From Periglandula ipomoeae IasaF13 (lineage: Eukaryota; Ascomycota; Sordariomycetes; Hypocreales; Clavicipitaceae), in NCBI GenBank assembly GCA_000222875.2, contig AFRD01000102.1, positions 21,261 through 85,260 on the forward strand: a stretch of 64,000 bases of DNA, read 5' to 3'. The notes under the pieces are model-generated. The model saw only the letters and a list, made by a program, of their open reading frames with translations. It did no database searches and had not been told where the DNA came from. Made by a program: the position numbers and the translations under genes. Within the stretch, counting starts at the first letter, position 1. Every line of letters begins with the position of its first letter. Positions 10,920 through 22,589 of this stretch are shown here, one piece after another.

Positions 10920-11237
10920 ATGCCTCCTCTTCTCAAGCCATGTGCTCCCTTTAAGGGCCTGCCGTTGCAACGTAGGCGAGCATTTCAATGTCGCAGGCAA
11001 TTCCATGAGGCGCACGCCAAATTTATCACCTACGACACAAAAGGGTCCCTGGAAAAACTGAAGCTTAGCATTTTCATTGGTGACCCCCATGACGCTTATA
11101 TTATATTCGATAAAGATGTTGGCCTTTCCATGAGATCAACCATAGTTCAGCAGACTGGCATTCGTCTCCCTTCAGATCCCGATAAATTTCCATTACTTTT
11201 TTATCATGATACCCTACATTTTGCGCATGGTGTGTAA
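10920..11237 (+). CDS. Possible hypothetical protein (105 aa)
   Basis: ATG-started frame with a basic, arginine-rich start and a more protein-like second half (KLKLSIFIGDPHDAYIIF ... LPSDPDKFPLLFYHD). It has no signal peptide, no family I recognise and no flanking intron signals. The composition of the second half is the only reason to list it. Confidence 0.22.
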   Translation: MPPLLKPCAPFKGLPLQRRRAFQCRRQFHEAHAKFITYDTKGSLEKLKLSIFIGDPHDAYIIFDKDVGLSMRSTIVQQTGIRLPSDPDKFPLLFYHDTLHFAHGV

Positions 11238-11531
11238 CCCTGTTTCAAACCAATGACCGCGTTAATATAATCTTTTCTTTCCGTGAAGCTTTATCACCAT
11301 ACCCGCGAATCATCATTGAAAGGGACCGCCCACGACAAACCGCCACAAGCATAAGTCCTGCAACTCTCTAGCTCTAGGGAGCATCTAATTCTATCACTTT
11401 AGATGGGACGTCGGACTGTGAGTCCTGCGCCGCAAATAGTGTCCCTAGGTATACGGTCCTAATCGATGATAGATGGGTTTGAGGAAAGTTCACGCGAGAG
11501 CCACGAGAGACTAAAAGGAGTTGCAGAAGGG

Positions 11532-11861
11532 CTACGAGACAGATAAATTATGGGTCGATTCGAATTCTGAGATCGTTTCTTGGCTTATTACTTCGGTGTC
11601 TTCGCCATTGGCCTCGCTTAAGGGAACTGGATTTGAACTGCTACCGGATGAGGAAACATGATACTCCCTAATGATTCTTTGCTTTGCTAGCTCGATAAAA
11701 TTATCTTTGTGTTTTCCTATCCCTAGCGTTGCGAAATGCCGTTGCAACTTGTCAAAACAAGTAGGCATCGCTAATGAGAGCCCATGATTTAAATTGCATG
11801 GTGACGAAACGTTGCAGCAAAACCAACGAGAAAAACGTCGTCCTTCTCGAAAAGGATACAT
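11532..11861 (-). CDS. Possible hypothetical protein fragment (109 aa)
   Basis: Minus-strand frame with a plausible charged C-terminal part (KHKDNFIELAKQRIIREYHV, then a Ser-rich acidic tail). No domain is recognised. It may be a remnant exon or chance. Confidence 0.2.
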   Translation of the reverse strand: MYPFREGRRFSRWFCCNVSSPCNLNHGLSLAMPTCFDKLQRHFATLGIGKHKDNFIELAKQRIIREYHVSSSGSSSNPVPLSEANGEDTEVISQETISEFESTHNLSVS

Positions 11862-12318
11862 TTTATGATAGGGAATTGCTTCGCCTGGTTTCCAGAGCTG
11901 TCTTCGTTCTGTGGCACCAGGCTCTCCTTCAAAGCCTTAGGGGGTCTGATTCAAGTCATCAGTCTATCTTAAGTTTCTGTTCTCTTTTTTTTTCCTGCCC
12001 TAACGGACTCACCCCCACCCCGGAATATGTGAAGACATGCAAATGATACTGCTACCTATTCGAGCTTTCATCTCGGCCGAGCTATTTTCATCCTTCATTC
12101 TTAGCCTTCAAATGAACCATGATGGAAGACCTCCAAGCAAACTTGACACAACCATTGATCCCTGTTGTGCACAGTAGTCTCTCTTTTGCCAATCTAACAA
12201 AATGTAATGTCAATAATCACAGTGATTGTGCAACAGAGAGCCCGAAATACCTCATTGTAAGAGGTTTTCGGGCTCCTTCGCTTACATCGGATCTCTCAAC
12301 TTCCGTACTTAGCTTTGT

Positions 12319-12344
12319 GCAAGGGCTGCAAGGGCTGCAAGGGC
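12319..12344. repeat. Short tandem repeat, 9-bp unit GCAAGGGCT
   Basis: Nearly three exact copies of GCAAGGGCT in non-coding DNA. Confidence 0.8.
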
Positions 12345-13177
12345 GGGCACATGACCTGGCTAGGAAGAAAAGAAAAGAAAGACAAAGCAATACAAATTAG
12401 CACTTTGCAGATAACAGATATACTAAAGAATTGGTACGACATTGGACATGATAAAGAGGAACTAATAACGTGCGCGCATATAGCACTATTCTGGGTTGCT
12501 CGGAGCCGAACAAAGCAAACTCCGTAAGCCTCGCTTAGAAATGTGGCTGTTGAAACTCCACATAGAATTTTAGGAAAAAGGAAAAAACTCATATCAAGCG
12601 CGAAAAAAAACCCACGCTCCACTAGTCAGGAGAGAGAATTATGTCTTGTTTTCTACGGCGTGATCAATGTTTCGAAGCAGTTCTTATTTTAGAGTCATTA
12701 ATGGGAATATGTGATCACCAACTCTAGCCGAGGGCATATTCTTAGCAACATCGACGAACTTTGTCTCATTACAATAAAATTCGTCTTTTTTTATCGCCAT
12801 CTTGATAGTGATGTGAATCATTTTCTCTAACCGAGGCAGGTTCGGTAATAAAAATCCTTGCTTGACAGGTGGGATGTCTCAGTTAGCGCCCCTCGGGTAT
12901 GAACGATCGGAGGGGCTTGGGGAGCATTGTCCCTTTCTTGGCGGGTCGAAAAGCAAAAATCCGCAACGGAAATAATGAGTGACCTTCGTAGCGGACTTTG
13001 TCGCGATGCCATTGGAGTTTGATAGGAGTTGATAGTGGGCTCATTCTTGCAACGCTCTTGGGAACTTGTCCCTGTGTGCGCTCATGAGAGACAATCTACC
13101 AGGCATCATGACGAGGATCATTGGGAAAATTGGCCTCCTCTGAGATCATGCAAGAAGTTAGTTTTTTGTGGCAGAAG

Positions 13178-13186
13178 TATAAATAA
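13178..13186 (+). promoter_or_regulatory. TATA box of the small secreted protein gene
   Basis: TATAAATAA lies 142 bp upstream of the start codon at 13320, followed by a pyrimidine-rich leader typical of strongly expressed fungal genes. Confidence 0.55.
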
Positions 13187-13319
13187 ACGCACTTCGTCCG
13201 CTTCAAGTGTGATTCTTTCCTCAGCTTCAGCATCATCTTTCGCAGTCCCAATCAAACTACAAACATCCCATCCTCTATTCACTCTCTCACTTCGAGACCT
13301 TGAACAATCTTCTGTCAAA

Positions 13320-13765
13320 ATGAAGTTCGCCACCACTATCGTTGCCATCGCCTCTCTCGCTGCCACTACCGTGGCCAGCCCAACTTCCCGCAATCAGCAG
13401 CGCTGGATCACTACCAAGCTCTATCTATGCACGGAGCCCAACCTGCAGGATTGCGATGACACCTTTGTCCCCATTGACGCCTGCTGTGAGTCCATTGCAT
13501 AGATTTTCAACTCTGAAGACCTATCTCTAATCACGTTTACAACAATTTAGTCAAGGTTCCTGAATGCACTGTCCAGTCTTTGAACGCGCAAGGTCACATT
13601 TGTGATTTCTACTCGTGAGTTGCACAACTCTTACTCGATATATCAGTCTTCTAACAAATTGACCACAACAGTGAATCCGGTTGTGCTGGCGACAAGTACC
13701 AGCACTTCGGTATCCAGCAGAATCTTCCCCAGGGAACTACCATCAAATCCGTCTTCTGCTGGTAA
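13320..13765 (+). CDS. Small secreted cysteine-rich protein
   Basis: Secreted protein of about 105 residues. Exons: 13320-13485, 13551-13614 and 13672-13765; the last exon ends FCW followed by TAA, and all phases agree. A clear signal peptide (MKFATTIVAIASLAATTVAS) precedes a compact Cys-rich domain with seven cysteines (LYLC, QDC, DAC, PEC, HIC, SGC, VFC). The spacing, with YxxC...DC near the start and ICDFYSESGCAG later, recalls beta/gamma-crystallin-like small secreted fungal proteins, but that assignment is only by appearance. It has its own TATA box and an intact frame. The role could be effector-like or cell-surface; the sequence does not say. Confidence 0.8.
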
Positions 13766-14063
13766 GCACAGGAGAAGCCTGTCTTGGTATTAGCTCCACT
13801 TGGCATAAAAAGAATTCTTCGCTTGTGCCAATGCTGAAAGGATTTCTTGAAATAGACAGCTCTTCATTATAGGTGATTCTGCTTATTGTTAGATTGTCAA
13901 TATATTCAATTGTGTATAATTAGGTCATTCAGGTCCATATGCTAAACAATACGCTGTCTGTAAGTGAATGTCCAACCCGTTTTCTGTATGCCAAGGCGTC
14001 TTCGCTTTCCTGAGCCACATCCTTCAAAAAGATAGAGCCCATGTTTTCCCCTTGACATGAACT

Positions 14064-15161
14064 TCACCATTCACTCCTCGCCCAATTAAGCACCCCTGAC
14101 TCCAAGATGGAGAAAGAATCGTTATCCGAATCCAAAGCAGCCAGTGCATCAAAAGGTAGGGTGACCATTGGTGTCGTGTGGCCAATGTCAACATTAAACA
14201 AGATGGGAAAAGGTTTCGCAGCCATTCTACCCTCACACAATAGCTCTCTGATAACGCCTCTGTAGTCGGCTTGCATTTCTCCATAGTCATATCCAAATAG
14301 CCGTCCGATGACTAAGCCTGCCGCCTCGTCAAACACTCTTTGCGCGATGAGATCCGCAATACCTGCCCTGACCCTGTAGAGCGGGTTTCCAGATACATCG
14401 TCTTCTCCCAAAGCAGTTTCCAGGAAGACAATTCTGCCTCTCCAATCCGGGGCAATCGCGCGAATCCCATTCAGACGCGCCATAACGGTCAGGCAGCCGC
14501 CAAATAGTCTACCTTGTGCTTTGCCTGGTCTGATCCAAGTCCATGGCGGGGAAGCAGCAAGCTTCAGCGGTTCAACAGATTTTGAGTCATTCCAAAATGC
14601 GGCAGGTTTGGGGGCGTATCTCAGCGATCGGGGCACATTGCCGATTGGTTTGTGATCAGCAATTGCCCTGAGAAGATGCTGAAGACAGAATTTGACGGGA
14701 GCGTTATCGTCGTTCGCGGGACTAGCCTCGCCAAGCTCAGGAATGGCGCCAGGTCCATAGAACGTCCGAAGTCCCGTAAGTGCATGCAAAGTTCAGTGAA
14801 GACCAGTTATATCTGAGTAGCCGACCACTATTTTCGGATTGGCACGAATGGTCGCTTGCAATTCCTTATCGGCAACAAGGGCAGGGATCAGCTCCGTGAA
14901 TGACGGTCCGCCAATCGTGCAAACAACGGCGTTGATAGAGGGGTCAGAGAAGGCAGTACGAAGCTCGCTCAACCGATTTTCTATAGAAGACTGAATACCA
15001 GTGTCCTCGTTAAATAATTCGCGGATCGAATAGCCTTCCTTTTGGAGGACCTCCGTTGCCCGCGCCATGACTGCATGCTGTTCATGGTTGAGTCTAGTGG
15101 ATGGCGATACAAAGGCAATCGTGTCGCCGGGTTTCAGAGCTTTTGGGATGATGGTCGCCAT
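14064..15161 (-). pseudogene. LD-carboxypeptidase (peptidase family S66, MccF/LdcA type) with in-frame TGA
   Basis: Serine carboxypeptidase of family S66, which cleaves L,D-bonds in peptidoglycan tetrapeptides (LdcA) or aminoacyl-nucleotide antibiotics (MccF). The start ATG is at 15161. Motifs: LKPGDTIAFVSPST at the N-terminus, nucleophile region CTIGGPSFTEL, VVGYSDITGLH, the Glu in IVFLETALGEDD, and the His in FNVDIGHTTPMVTLPFD. The frame is continuous except for TGA at 14793-14795 inside H-stop-T-L-H-A-L-T-G-L, where Trp (TGG) is expected. The stop is in the middle of the protein and removes the catalytic Glu and His. Restored length would be 365 residues, normal for S66. There is no intron signal to bypass it. 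It is a single point change or a base-call error. Confidence 0.85.
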
Positions 15162-18100
15162 TTTCAATTCAGGGATGACTTGACGTAGGCTTCAATTCTT
15201 GCTCATCATGATGGAGGAGATATATATTCATTGGCAATGGCGCAGGATGACAATGCTGACAGATCATTTCATTCTGTTGTGGGGCAACTGTCGGAAGTGG
15301 GAATGGCGTCATTCGTACACTTTGCCTGAATTGCCCTTTGACACATCTCTCATTTTAACCATGTCAGCGGGAAAAGCCATTCATGATAAGGTCTCGGAAT
15401 TCGTTGTAGTCAACGCATCTGGAGGCATGGATAAGTTGTTGTATGGCGGTGTGGGCTTCAGGTGGTACTTACGTGCCGCACTCACCGAAATAGCAACTAA
15501 TGAGGCTTGGCAATAAGATGTCACTCAGCACTTGAGAAGGTCCCTCGAGCAGGCGTGTTCTATTTTTTGCACATGACTATTTGAAGAAAAAATTAAGACA
15601 TGGACGGTTTTCTTAGTGGACATGACGTTTGAGCTTGGTGCTGATGATGAAAAGGGAGGGTATGCAGTGCAGGAACACCGGGCAGGGTGTCCATTTTGAA
15701 AATAGGTCGGGTGTACACCTTTATTATTCTTTCTCCGTAAGCTTAACTTGCCTTTGATTTGCAAGCTAGTCTTCTTACTCAGCCATGTTGAGTGTCCCTG
15801 TCTCAGCTTTACATGAACATATCTTGTCCATCCACTATTGATAGAGGACAGGAGAAAACAATTCTCGATGCAGTCTCTGTCCAGCTACATGTGAAGCTGA
15901 CTGGGAAGTCAGACGATCAATGATATCATTTCAAGGCGCCGGGGCACCCTAACAGCTCGAGCCCACTCAGTCAACAGTGTTTTCCAAAAAAGGTGTTATG
16001 AGAGGCCGAGATGTTTCAGAGAAGTTACATCGATATCATTAATTGAGTAAGATTTCGCCGATATCTATTGCTCTGCTCGCGAACCCTGACCTTATCAAAG
16101 AGCTATATGCTCAACTGATCTGAATATGGCTCCTCTCTTTAAGGGACCGCGTCAGCAATGCCCGCGGTAGACAATCCAGAGTTCACAAATTGCCGTATTA
16201 ATTGGGCAAGGCCTTCCAATTTGAGGACAATGAATACAAGGGCATTGTTGATGCAGAGTGACCAATATCAACAACACACTGGAGTGTCACTGACGAACTG
16301 TGGACAAGAGACAAACATGAACCTTTCGGAACGGAGAATCTTACGTACGCTGATCACATGCCACGATCTCGAAGTAGTATGAACTGCAGCTGCCTATTTG
16401 ATTACACTACTCGGCCAATCATATCATCTATTTCTATTGACTCATAATCTCAGGCGCGTCCGGTCTAGTTCATGATACGCGCGTCGACATTTGTCCGCCC
16501 CAAAAGAGCTTAAAGTTAATACGGCCAACAGAATGTGGGAGCCTGAGATAGGTCATCCACCTAAAGTGTTCATCCGTTTTGTCATCAGCCGGTCTACATT
16601 GCCGAGGTTTACGCTGCACAAATATACAGGTAAATACTGCTGGACGGCAATTGCAACGATAACACAGTACCTTGGATGAGAAATGACGAATGAATCAACG
16701 TGTTGAACTCGCATTAGTCTTAATCAACGAGAATGCAATATCCAGAAGTTTCATGAGGCTTCCATATTGTAGACATGCATCGAATGTTCACATATGCCAA
16801 GCGTCATTGACTACGGGTGCTGTACCATATGCAGATATCGACCAAAGAAAAAAAAATTCTGAAACAAAAACTTACACCACCAAGATGGGAATCACATTTT
16901 GGTGGCAAACTTGGAGCCGTTATCGTCCGTGGGTTCGGGGGTGGGACATCTGTCAGGCACCGTCAGCCTTGGATGTGATTAGCTAGCCCTAAATGGCAAC
17001 TATGATTCGGCATGAGTGGCACAGAACAATAATACAGGGTCTCCTTTCACATGTTGCTGCAGGGTTCGTGACCCGCAGTCTGCATTGTTTGTTTTCCCAC
17101 GATGCGTCAAGGCTTACGTTGTGCAATTTGTTGGCCCTGCATCAACAATTGGTGGTATCTGAAGCGATCAGCCGTTGGTTACGAATCCCATGTCATACCA
17201 GTCAGGGCTGATTGAGACAGGCGCGGAGAATTATGGCCTGAGATGAGATTCGGGATGGCTCGCGTATCGATTGGCGACCAGTTTGTTCCACGTCATCTCA
17301 ACAGATCAGGAAAGTTGAGAGTGCCACTTTCGGCAGTCGCTGTGCAGTATCAGATTGAGATCAGCTAATCACGTCCGCTTGAGCAAAGCTCGTCCTGGCC
17401 ATCACCGCGAGCTCATTTGCGTGGTCCTGGTGTCAATGACAGCCAGCCTGTGGGCACGTGAAGACCCCGAAACGAGCTGCATCTAATGGTTCGCGACCAC
17501 TGGTATTCCACCCCAGAGACAGAGACACTCGGAATCGCAACCATTTCCCAATTAGGCAACGCAAACGTGGGGAGTCGCCACGGCCAGCCTCGACGAGCCA
17601 CGATCTGTCTTCAGACAGCCACTCGTCCGCCAGAAATAGGACAAGAGGTTTGTTTCTAGCTAAGGGGTTTTTTTTGGTCGATGAGCTGCATTCGTAGCAA
17701 CCGACGTTTGGCGCCAACCGTCATCGACAGTTACGTCGTCCTTGGTGGCAGGGTGTGACGCAACAGACTCCCGTTGCCTTTGGCAGTAGACAAGATGAAG
17801 GAAATCCTCGTTCACTGTCAATGTCGCCCCTGCGACAGCAGTCGGAGTGCACGGTTAACGATGCATCTTGTCGAGCAGGCTGCCAATAAGCATGTTCCAA
17901 CGACAGCCCGCCCGGTCATTCGACTCTCCTGGCTCATGAAGCGAAAATTCCACGAGCCAGTGGGGCATTTCTCAAAAAATCTGGAGTCGAATCATCAGAT
18001 CTGGGGCCGTGCTAACGGGCTTCGATTGGCTCAGAGTCAAAGTCTGACGGTGGCCGCCCTCCGTTCATTCCCTTCACATGCGTCCGGTGGCGTGGACCAA

Positions 18101-18318
18101 GAGGATGGTCCGGCCCTCCGTGCCACCTACGTATGCGAGTAATGTCAAGTGAATGCCACTAGGCAATATGCGAAAAAGATATAATAACAGCGTATAACTC
18201 CAGTTGTCAACTTGCAAACAGACGCTGCATCACTCGACTCAACACGGAACAAACACAAGTTGTTCAATAGTCTCTTCCTAACACACAACCAAGAGAAGAG
18301 TTGACGCTTGTCGCCACG
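15162..18318. other. Long gene-poor interval
   Basis: About 3.1 kb. Only short frames without domains or splice structure; I see no gene, tRNA or repeat family. Confidence 0.5.
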
Positions 18319-19367
18319 ATGTCTGTTTCTCAACAGAACCCCAAGGACTCAATGGAGTCCACTTGGCGGGACAAGGAACGCCGCGAGTGGAATCTAGCTC
18401 ATTGGTTCTACGAAATCCTCGACGTGCACCCGCAGAATCACAAACAAGAGGTTCCTGTTCACCAAAAGTCGGAAAAGGTCCCTCATTTGGCCGACTGGTA
18501 CATGCACCGATGGGTGATTGTTCGCGCCGCAATCCCACTCATCTTGCATCACCTCTATGTTGTATATACGGGATACAACCTCACGCCTCTTCAGGCCTTC
18601 TTCTTTTACTCCGCCGCGTTCAAGCTCATTGCGATTCGCGAGATCCACGTTCTCCGCGACACGGGCCACAAGTTCGGTTTCCTGGACGGTAACCAGCATG
18701 AACGAGATGGCGTGCCTGATGTGGGCGTCTGGAAGGTTATGAAGTCGCTCATCTCCACGTCGACTATCCGACCGATTTTCACCGTCTTCCTTGCCTATCG
18801 CTCCAACGAGGCCCCGGCCGACATGCACTGGTGGTGGCTGCCCCTCGAGGCCGGCTTGTACGGCATCATCTTCGACTTCTGGTTCTACTGGTACCATCGC
18901 CTGATGCACGAGATCGGCGGTCTCTGGCAGTACCATCGCACTCACCGCCTGACCAAGCATCCCAACCCTCTGTTGACTCTGTACGCCGATAACGAGCAAG
19001 AGTTCTTCGACATCGCCGGCATCCCACTGCTGACATACTTTACGATGAAGTTGATGGGCATGCCTATGGGTTTCTACGAGTGGTGGGTATGCCACGAATA
19101 TGTCGTCTTTGCAGAGCTGGCCGGACACAGCGGACTTCGCCTGCATGCTTCGCCTCCCAATACCCTCACTCCCATTCTTCGCTTCTTCAAGTCGGAGCTC
19201 ATCATCGAAGATCACGACCTACATCACCGCAGGGCTGGAAGTCAAGTGGTAACTACGGCAAGCAAACCCGCTTGTGGGACCGCATTTTCGGCACATGCAA
19301 GGATCGCATCGAATGCGACTTGGCCAATGTCGATTTCAACAACCAAGCCACGATGCCAATCTTGTAA
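18319..19367 (+). pseudogene. Fatty acid hydroxylase superfamily (di-iron membrane oxygenase), frameshifted near the C-terminus
   Basis: ER-type integral membrane di-iron oxidase of the sterol desaturase/fatty acid hydroxylase superfamily; the substrate is not determinable. ATG at 18319 (CCACG-ATG) is preferred over an upstream in-frame TTG. Hydrophobic segments flank the histidine motifs HRLMH (in FYWYHRLMHE), HRTHR (YHRTHRLTKH) and HDLHH (EDHDLHHRR). Right after the last motif, the frame is broken at a G-run (19232-19234). The expected continuation GWKSSGNYGKQTRLWDRIFG is read one frame over and ends at TAA 19365-19367. One missing G (GGG for GGGG) explains it. Restored length would be 349 residues. 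All ligands lie upstream of the lesion, so a protein with an altered tail (ending at 19386) could still fold. Confidence 0.8.
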
Positions 19368-19926
19368 AGGACTGGACCTCAACTAAATCATGGCTTCTAA
19401 TGATTGACGCATGTATGCAGTGAGTGGATGTCACGCAGAGAAGAGATGGATCGGTAAATTTGGGAATGGGGAGTCAGCAGAGCCGCATCTGGGGATTCAT
19501 TGGCGTTTAATTTGGCTTGTTAAAACATTCAGCGAAGCAGTTTTGCTATACACTACATGTGAGAGCGGCCTTGTGGGGTTGACAGAGATATCCGCGTCGT
19601 GTCGAACCTTCGAGTTCTACGACGTCCACTTATTTTCCTTATGTCTTGTTTACGAATCAGAAGGACATTGCCCTTTTTAGATAGAGAACAATTAAAAATT
19701 TTCTCAATGTTCAATAATTCTAGCGCGTTGTCAATTTGGCTTGTGGGCGCTTCCTTCGCAATGCCTCATACTGAGAGGTAACACTGAGTGAAATATGAGA
19801 AGGTCGCAAACATTTGTCACGCGTGACGTTGCAGTCTGAGAGCTAATCGATATTTAATCGTCTCAAAGTACACAGAGACAAGATGTTCCAACTCTTATAT
19901 AACTCGTGCGCAACGAGGTGCGCAGT
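19368..19926. other. Convergent intergenic spacer
   Basis: Between the hydroxylase gene and the GPI-protein gene. AT-rich, no gene seen. Confidence 0.5.
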
Positions 19927-20476
19927 CTAGACGAAGGCGGCCAAGCCAGCAACAGCCAGCAGCGCAGCGCTCAACTCTGACTTGCTACTGCCAGCAGTGA
20001 CAACAGGGGTAGCAGTGGGCTGAACGGGAGTATTTGAGCCCGCAGTGGTCTGGCCGCCCTTGTTACCATTACCGCCATTACCTCCATTACCTCCCTTGTC
20101 GCCATTCCCGCCGTTTCCGCCATTACCAGGAGTAAGAGTAGGCTTGGTCCAACCTCCCTTGGTGATGGTGCATGGGCAGTCTGTAGTCCGATCGTCAGCA
20201 TCAGGCGTGTTGGCTTCCTGATCAGGCTAACTTACTAGTGATGGTGAGAGTAGTGGCGCTAGTCACGGTGTAGGTGACATTACCGACGGCAATCTTGGTG
20301 GGTTCCTATAGCGTATTAGTCCAAGATGCTCTTCAAGCTCAGTGAAAGACGGTGTAAGTGCTTACAGGACAGTACGTGGCGTAGTCAGTCGTAACGACAG
20401 TGACAACCTGAGTGTGGTTCTGAGCGAGAGCAGGAGCGGCAAGAGCGCCAGCAGCAAGAACCTGGGAGAACTTCAT
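19927..20476 (-). CDS. GPI-anchored cell-wall protein, clock-controlled CCG-6-like
   Basis: Secreted wall protein. Exons on the minus strand: 20366-20476, 20236-20305 and 19927-20180; all phases agree. A signal peptide (MKFSQVLAAGALAAPALA) is followed by the conserved core with TDYATYCP, VGNVTYTVTSATTLTIT and NCPCTIT, which resembles the Neurospora ccg-6 family. A glycine/asparagine repeat (GGNGGNGDKGGNGGNGGNG) and a Thr/Ser/Pro stretch lead to a GPI signal: small residues (AGSSKS) then a hydrophobic tail (LSAALLAVAGLAAFV). A TATATAA box lies upstream. Intact. The role is structural or surface; clock control in this species is not shown. Confidence 0.8.
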
Positions 20477-20650
20477 CTTGAATGGGTAATAGTTTAAACG
20501 GACACAAGTCTATATTCTTGAGATATTGCTCAAAAAAATTGGTACACGACTTGAAGCGAGTGACAAGTGGTGAAGAGCGAAGGTCGATAAAGTTGGTAAA
20601 TATAGATAGGTTGAATCAGTCAGATCAGGAGATCGCGCTGGTACAGCTGG

Positions 20651-20657
20651 TTATATA
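20651..20657 (-). promoter_or_regulatory. TATA-like box of the GPI-protein gene
   Basis: TATATAA on the minus strand about 175 bp upstream of the start at 20476. Confidence 0.4.
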
Positions 20658-20975
20658 CCTGTTGTCAGCAAATTCCTGGATTCAAATAAAGTTTTTGGAT
20701 CATGCAAGGGCGGCACTCCACCAGTTGTTGATGTTGGCGATTGTGGATTCTGGTGGACAAGATGGTGTCTAGAACCCACTTCAAACAATGGGCTGGACCC
20801 ATCCGTTCGCGAGGCATCCGTAGACCGTCCACACCTTTTTTCAGGAACAGGAATGTGGCAATATGTACAATGTGTAGGTGCGTAGACACTGCATGGCGCT
20901 ATACATTGATGAGACTGGCGTCTGTTCCATTACGTCTTGACTCGGAGGCCCAGAGGCAACATTGAATGAATAACC

Positions 20976-21006
20976 CAAAAAAAAAAANAAAAAAAAAAAA
21001 AAAAAA
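20976..21006. repeat. Poly(A) tract containing an undetermined base
   Basis: About 31 bases, all A except one N. The N shows that the assembly could not fix this homopolymer. It may also be the tail of an old retroposed sequence, but no source gene is seen next to it. Confidence 0.8.
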
Positions 21007-22589
21007 CGTAAATTACATCTCCAATCGTGATTTTGTCTACGTTTCTTATCATTTCTCGTCCCACGGAACAGCCCACCAATGGCAGAGCATTGTGGCGTTT
21101 GCGTTTGTTGACGACGAACAATTCAGATCACAATCATCCCGTCGTGTAAACAAAGCCTCGATTCCAGTGGGACAAAACCGCTTCAAACGGTGTTAGACTT
21201 TCTTTGTCCTTGTCATGAAGTCAAATTGTGGCACACCACCGGAGAATGCATGGGTCTTCCGCTGCCTAACGGCCGTCGGCATGATTGATCCGACCTCGCT
21301 AGTAATGCAACATCCCATCGCGGAGTCCACAGACGCGACATGAGCAACCGATTATACTTTTCAGTTCAATGACGGAATTCACGCTAAACTGCCAATAACC
21401 CGCTCTGCTTGAGCGGAGCAATACGAAGTTGATCGTAACCAGTTCCCGTGGGCCATGGCTGGGGAATGAGAAACGATCAATAGGACTTTATTTAGCTTTC
21501 ACGGTCATTATGCCATAATTTAGAGTCACTTTTCCGGTTGCGTATGATTGTTACATTGTAAAGGGATCCACATGGTATTGGTACATTAAAGCTAAGACAA
21601 CGACAACTTAGAACATGTTGGTAGCCACATCGTACTTTAGGTTTTAAATCCTGGTATTGTTGTTTGTTGTGACTTTGTTATTTTGGACTTTGGAATTTGG
21701 CTTTGCTGAACTCGCAGTTGAGAGGCAGCTGACGGAATTCAACTAGGTTTCATCCAGATTCGAACTCGGCGGCGAGAGTTCGATCCTGGGATTGCTCAGG
21801 GTTTGACTCAAACTAAGGAACTGAATTTAACCATCTAGTAGCTGCATGAGTCGGATTGCATACCGAACCACTTTTCTCGTTTATCTCGGGACTTTCTGAT
21901 AGGAAATAACAAATACCACTTGACAATACTTGGTAGCGTAAAAAGCTGTCCACTCTCTGTGTTATAATGACTCTCACCGGCGCCGGATCTTTATGCAATA
22001 AGTAGACTGGAATTTTTCACTACAACTGCCGTCGAAGTATCACATGTATTATGATTGACGACATGATCTTTTGACAGCGATTCAATGACAAGCTTTATGT
22101 GATTAGTACATAACTCAAAAATAAAACCAACCTTCTACAGAAATTGCGAAGTCATTACTGCCCTTTTTTTTTGTTAGCTAAAAAGAGCTCTTCAATGTTT
22201 TTTCGGGCCACAAATGTGAAAATGAGAAATGCGGTACTGTAGGCATTGAATGCTAGCGGGCTTACCGAGCTTACTGAATACCCCTTACTATCACTTGTCA
22301 TGCCAGTTTCTTCCAAGGAGGGAAAATTTGAGGATTGAACATAACTTGATGGGTTCAGACCTCTGTCAGCCCCGTGGATGGCCCACATGAATCGTTACAT
22401 CTTGAGCCAAGCCAGCACTGTCACGCCTGCATGTGTTCCAAGCCGCCACCAGCTCGCCGACCTTAGCGCTAGCGTTGCCCACCTGAATCGGCATGCTAGA
22501 GATTCTTTCTCAATATCGATAACTTCAGCCCAGCCCGAGCTTAGTTTGGTCGAGCTGCCTGTAAGTATGGTGCATTATTTCCAATATCA

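Larger units (their letters stand above)
10146..13319. other. Long gene-poor interval with two doubtful ORFs
   Basis: About 3.2 kb with no recognisable gene. Two frames could be small unknown proteins (10920-11237 plus; 11532-11861 minus) but have no supporting signal. A short 9-bp tandem repeat sits at 12319-12344. The right end is the promoter of the small secreted protein. Confidence 0.45.

Noticed and set aside
18394..19215. 273-codon minus-strand frame
   Set aside because: Antisense of the hydroxylase histidine-box gene.
21745..21800. tRNA-like TTCGAAC and TTCGATCC boxes
   Set aside because: The flanking bases do not form the 5-bp T-stem or an acceptor stem.
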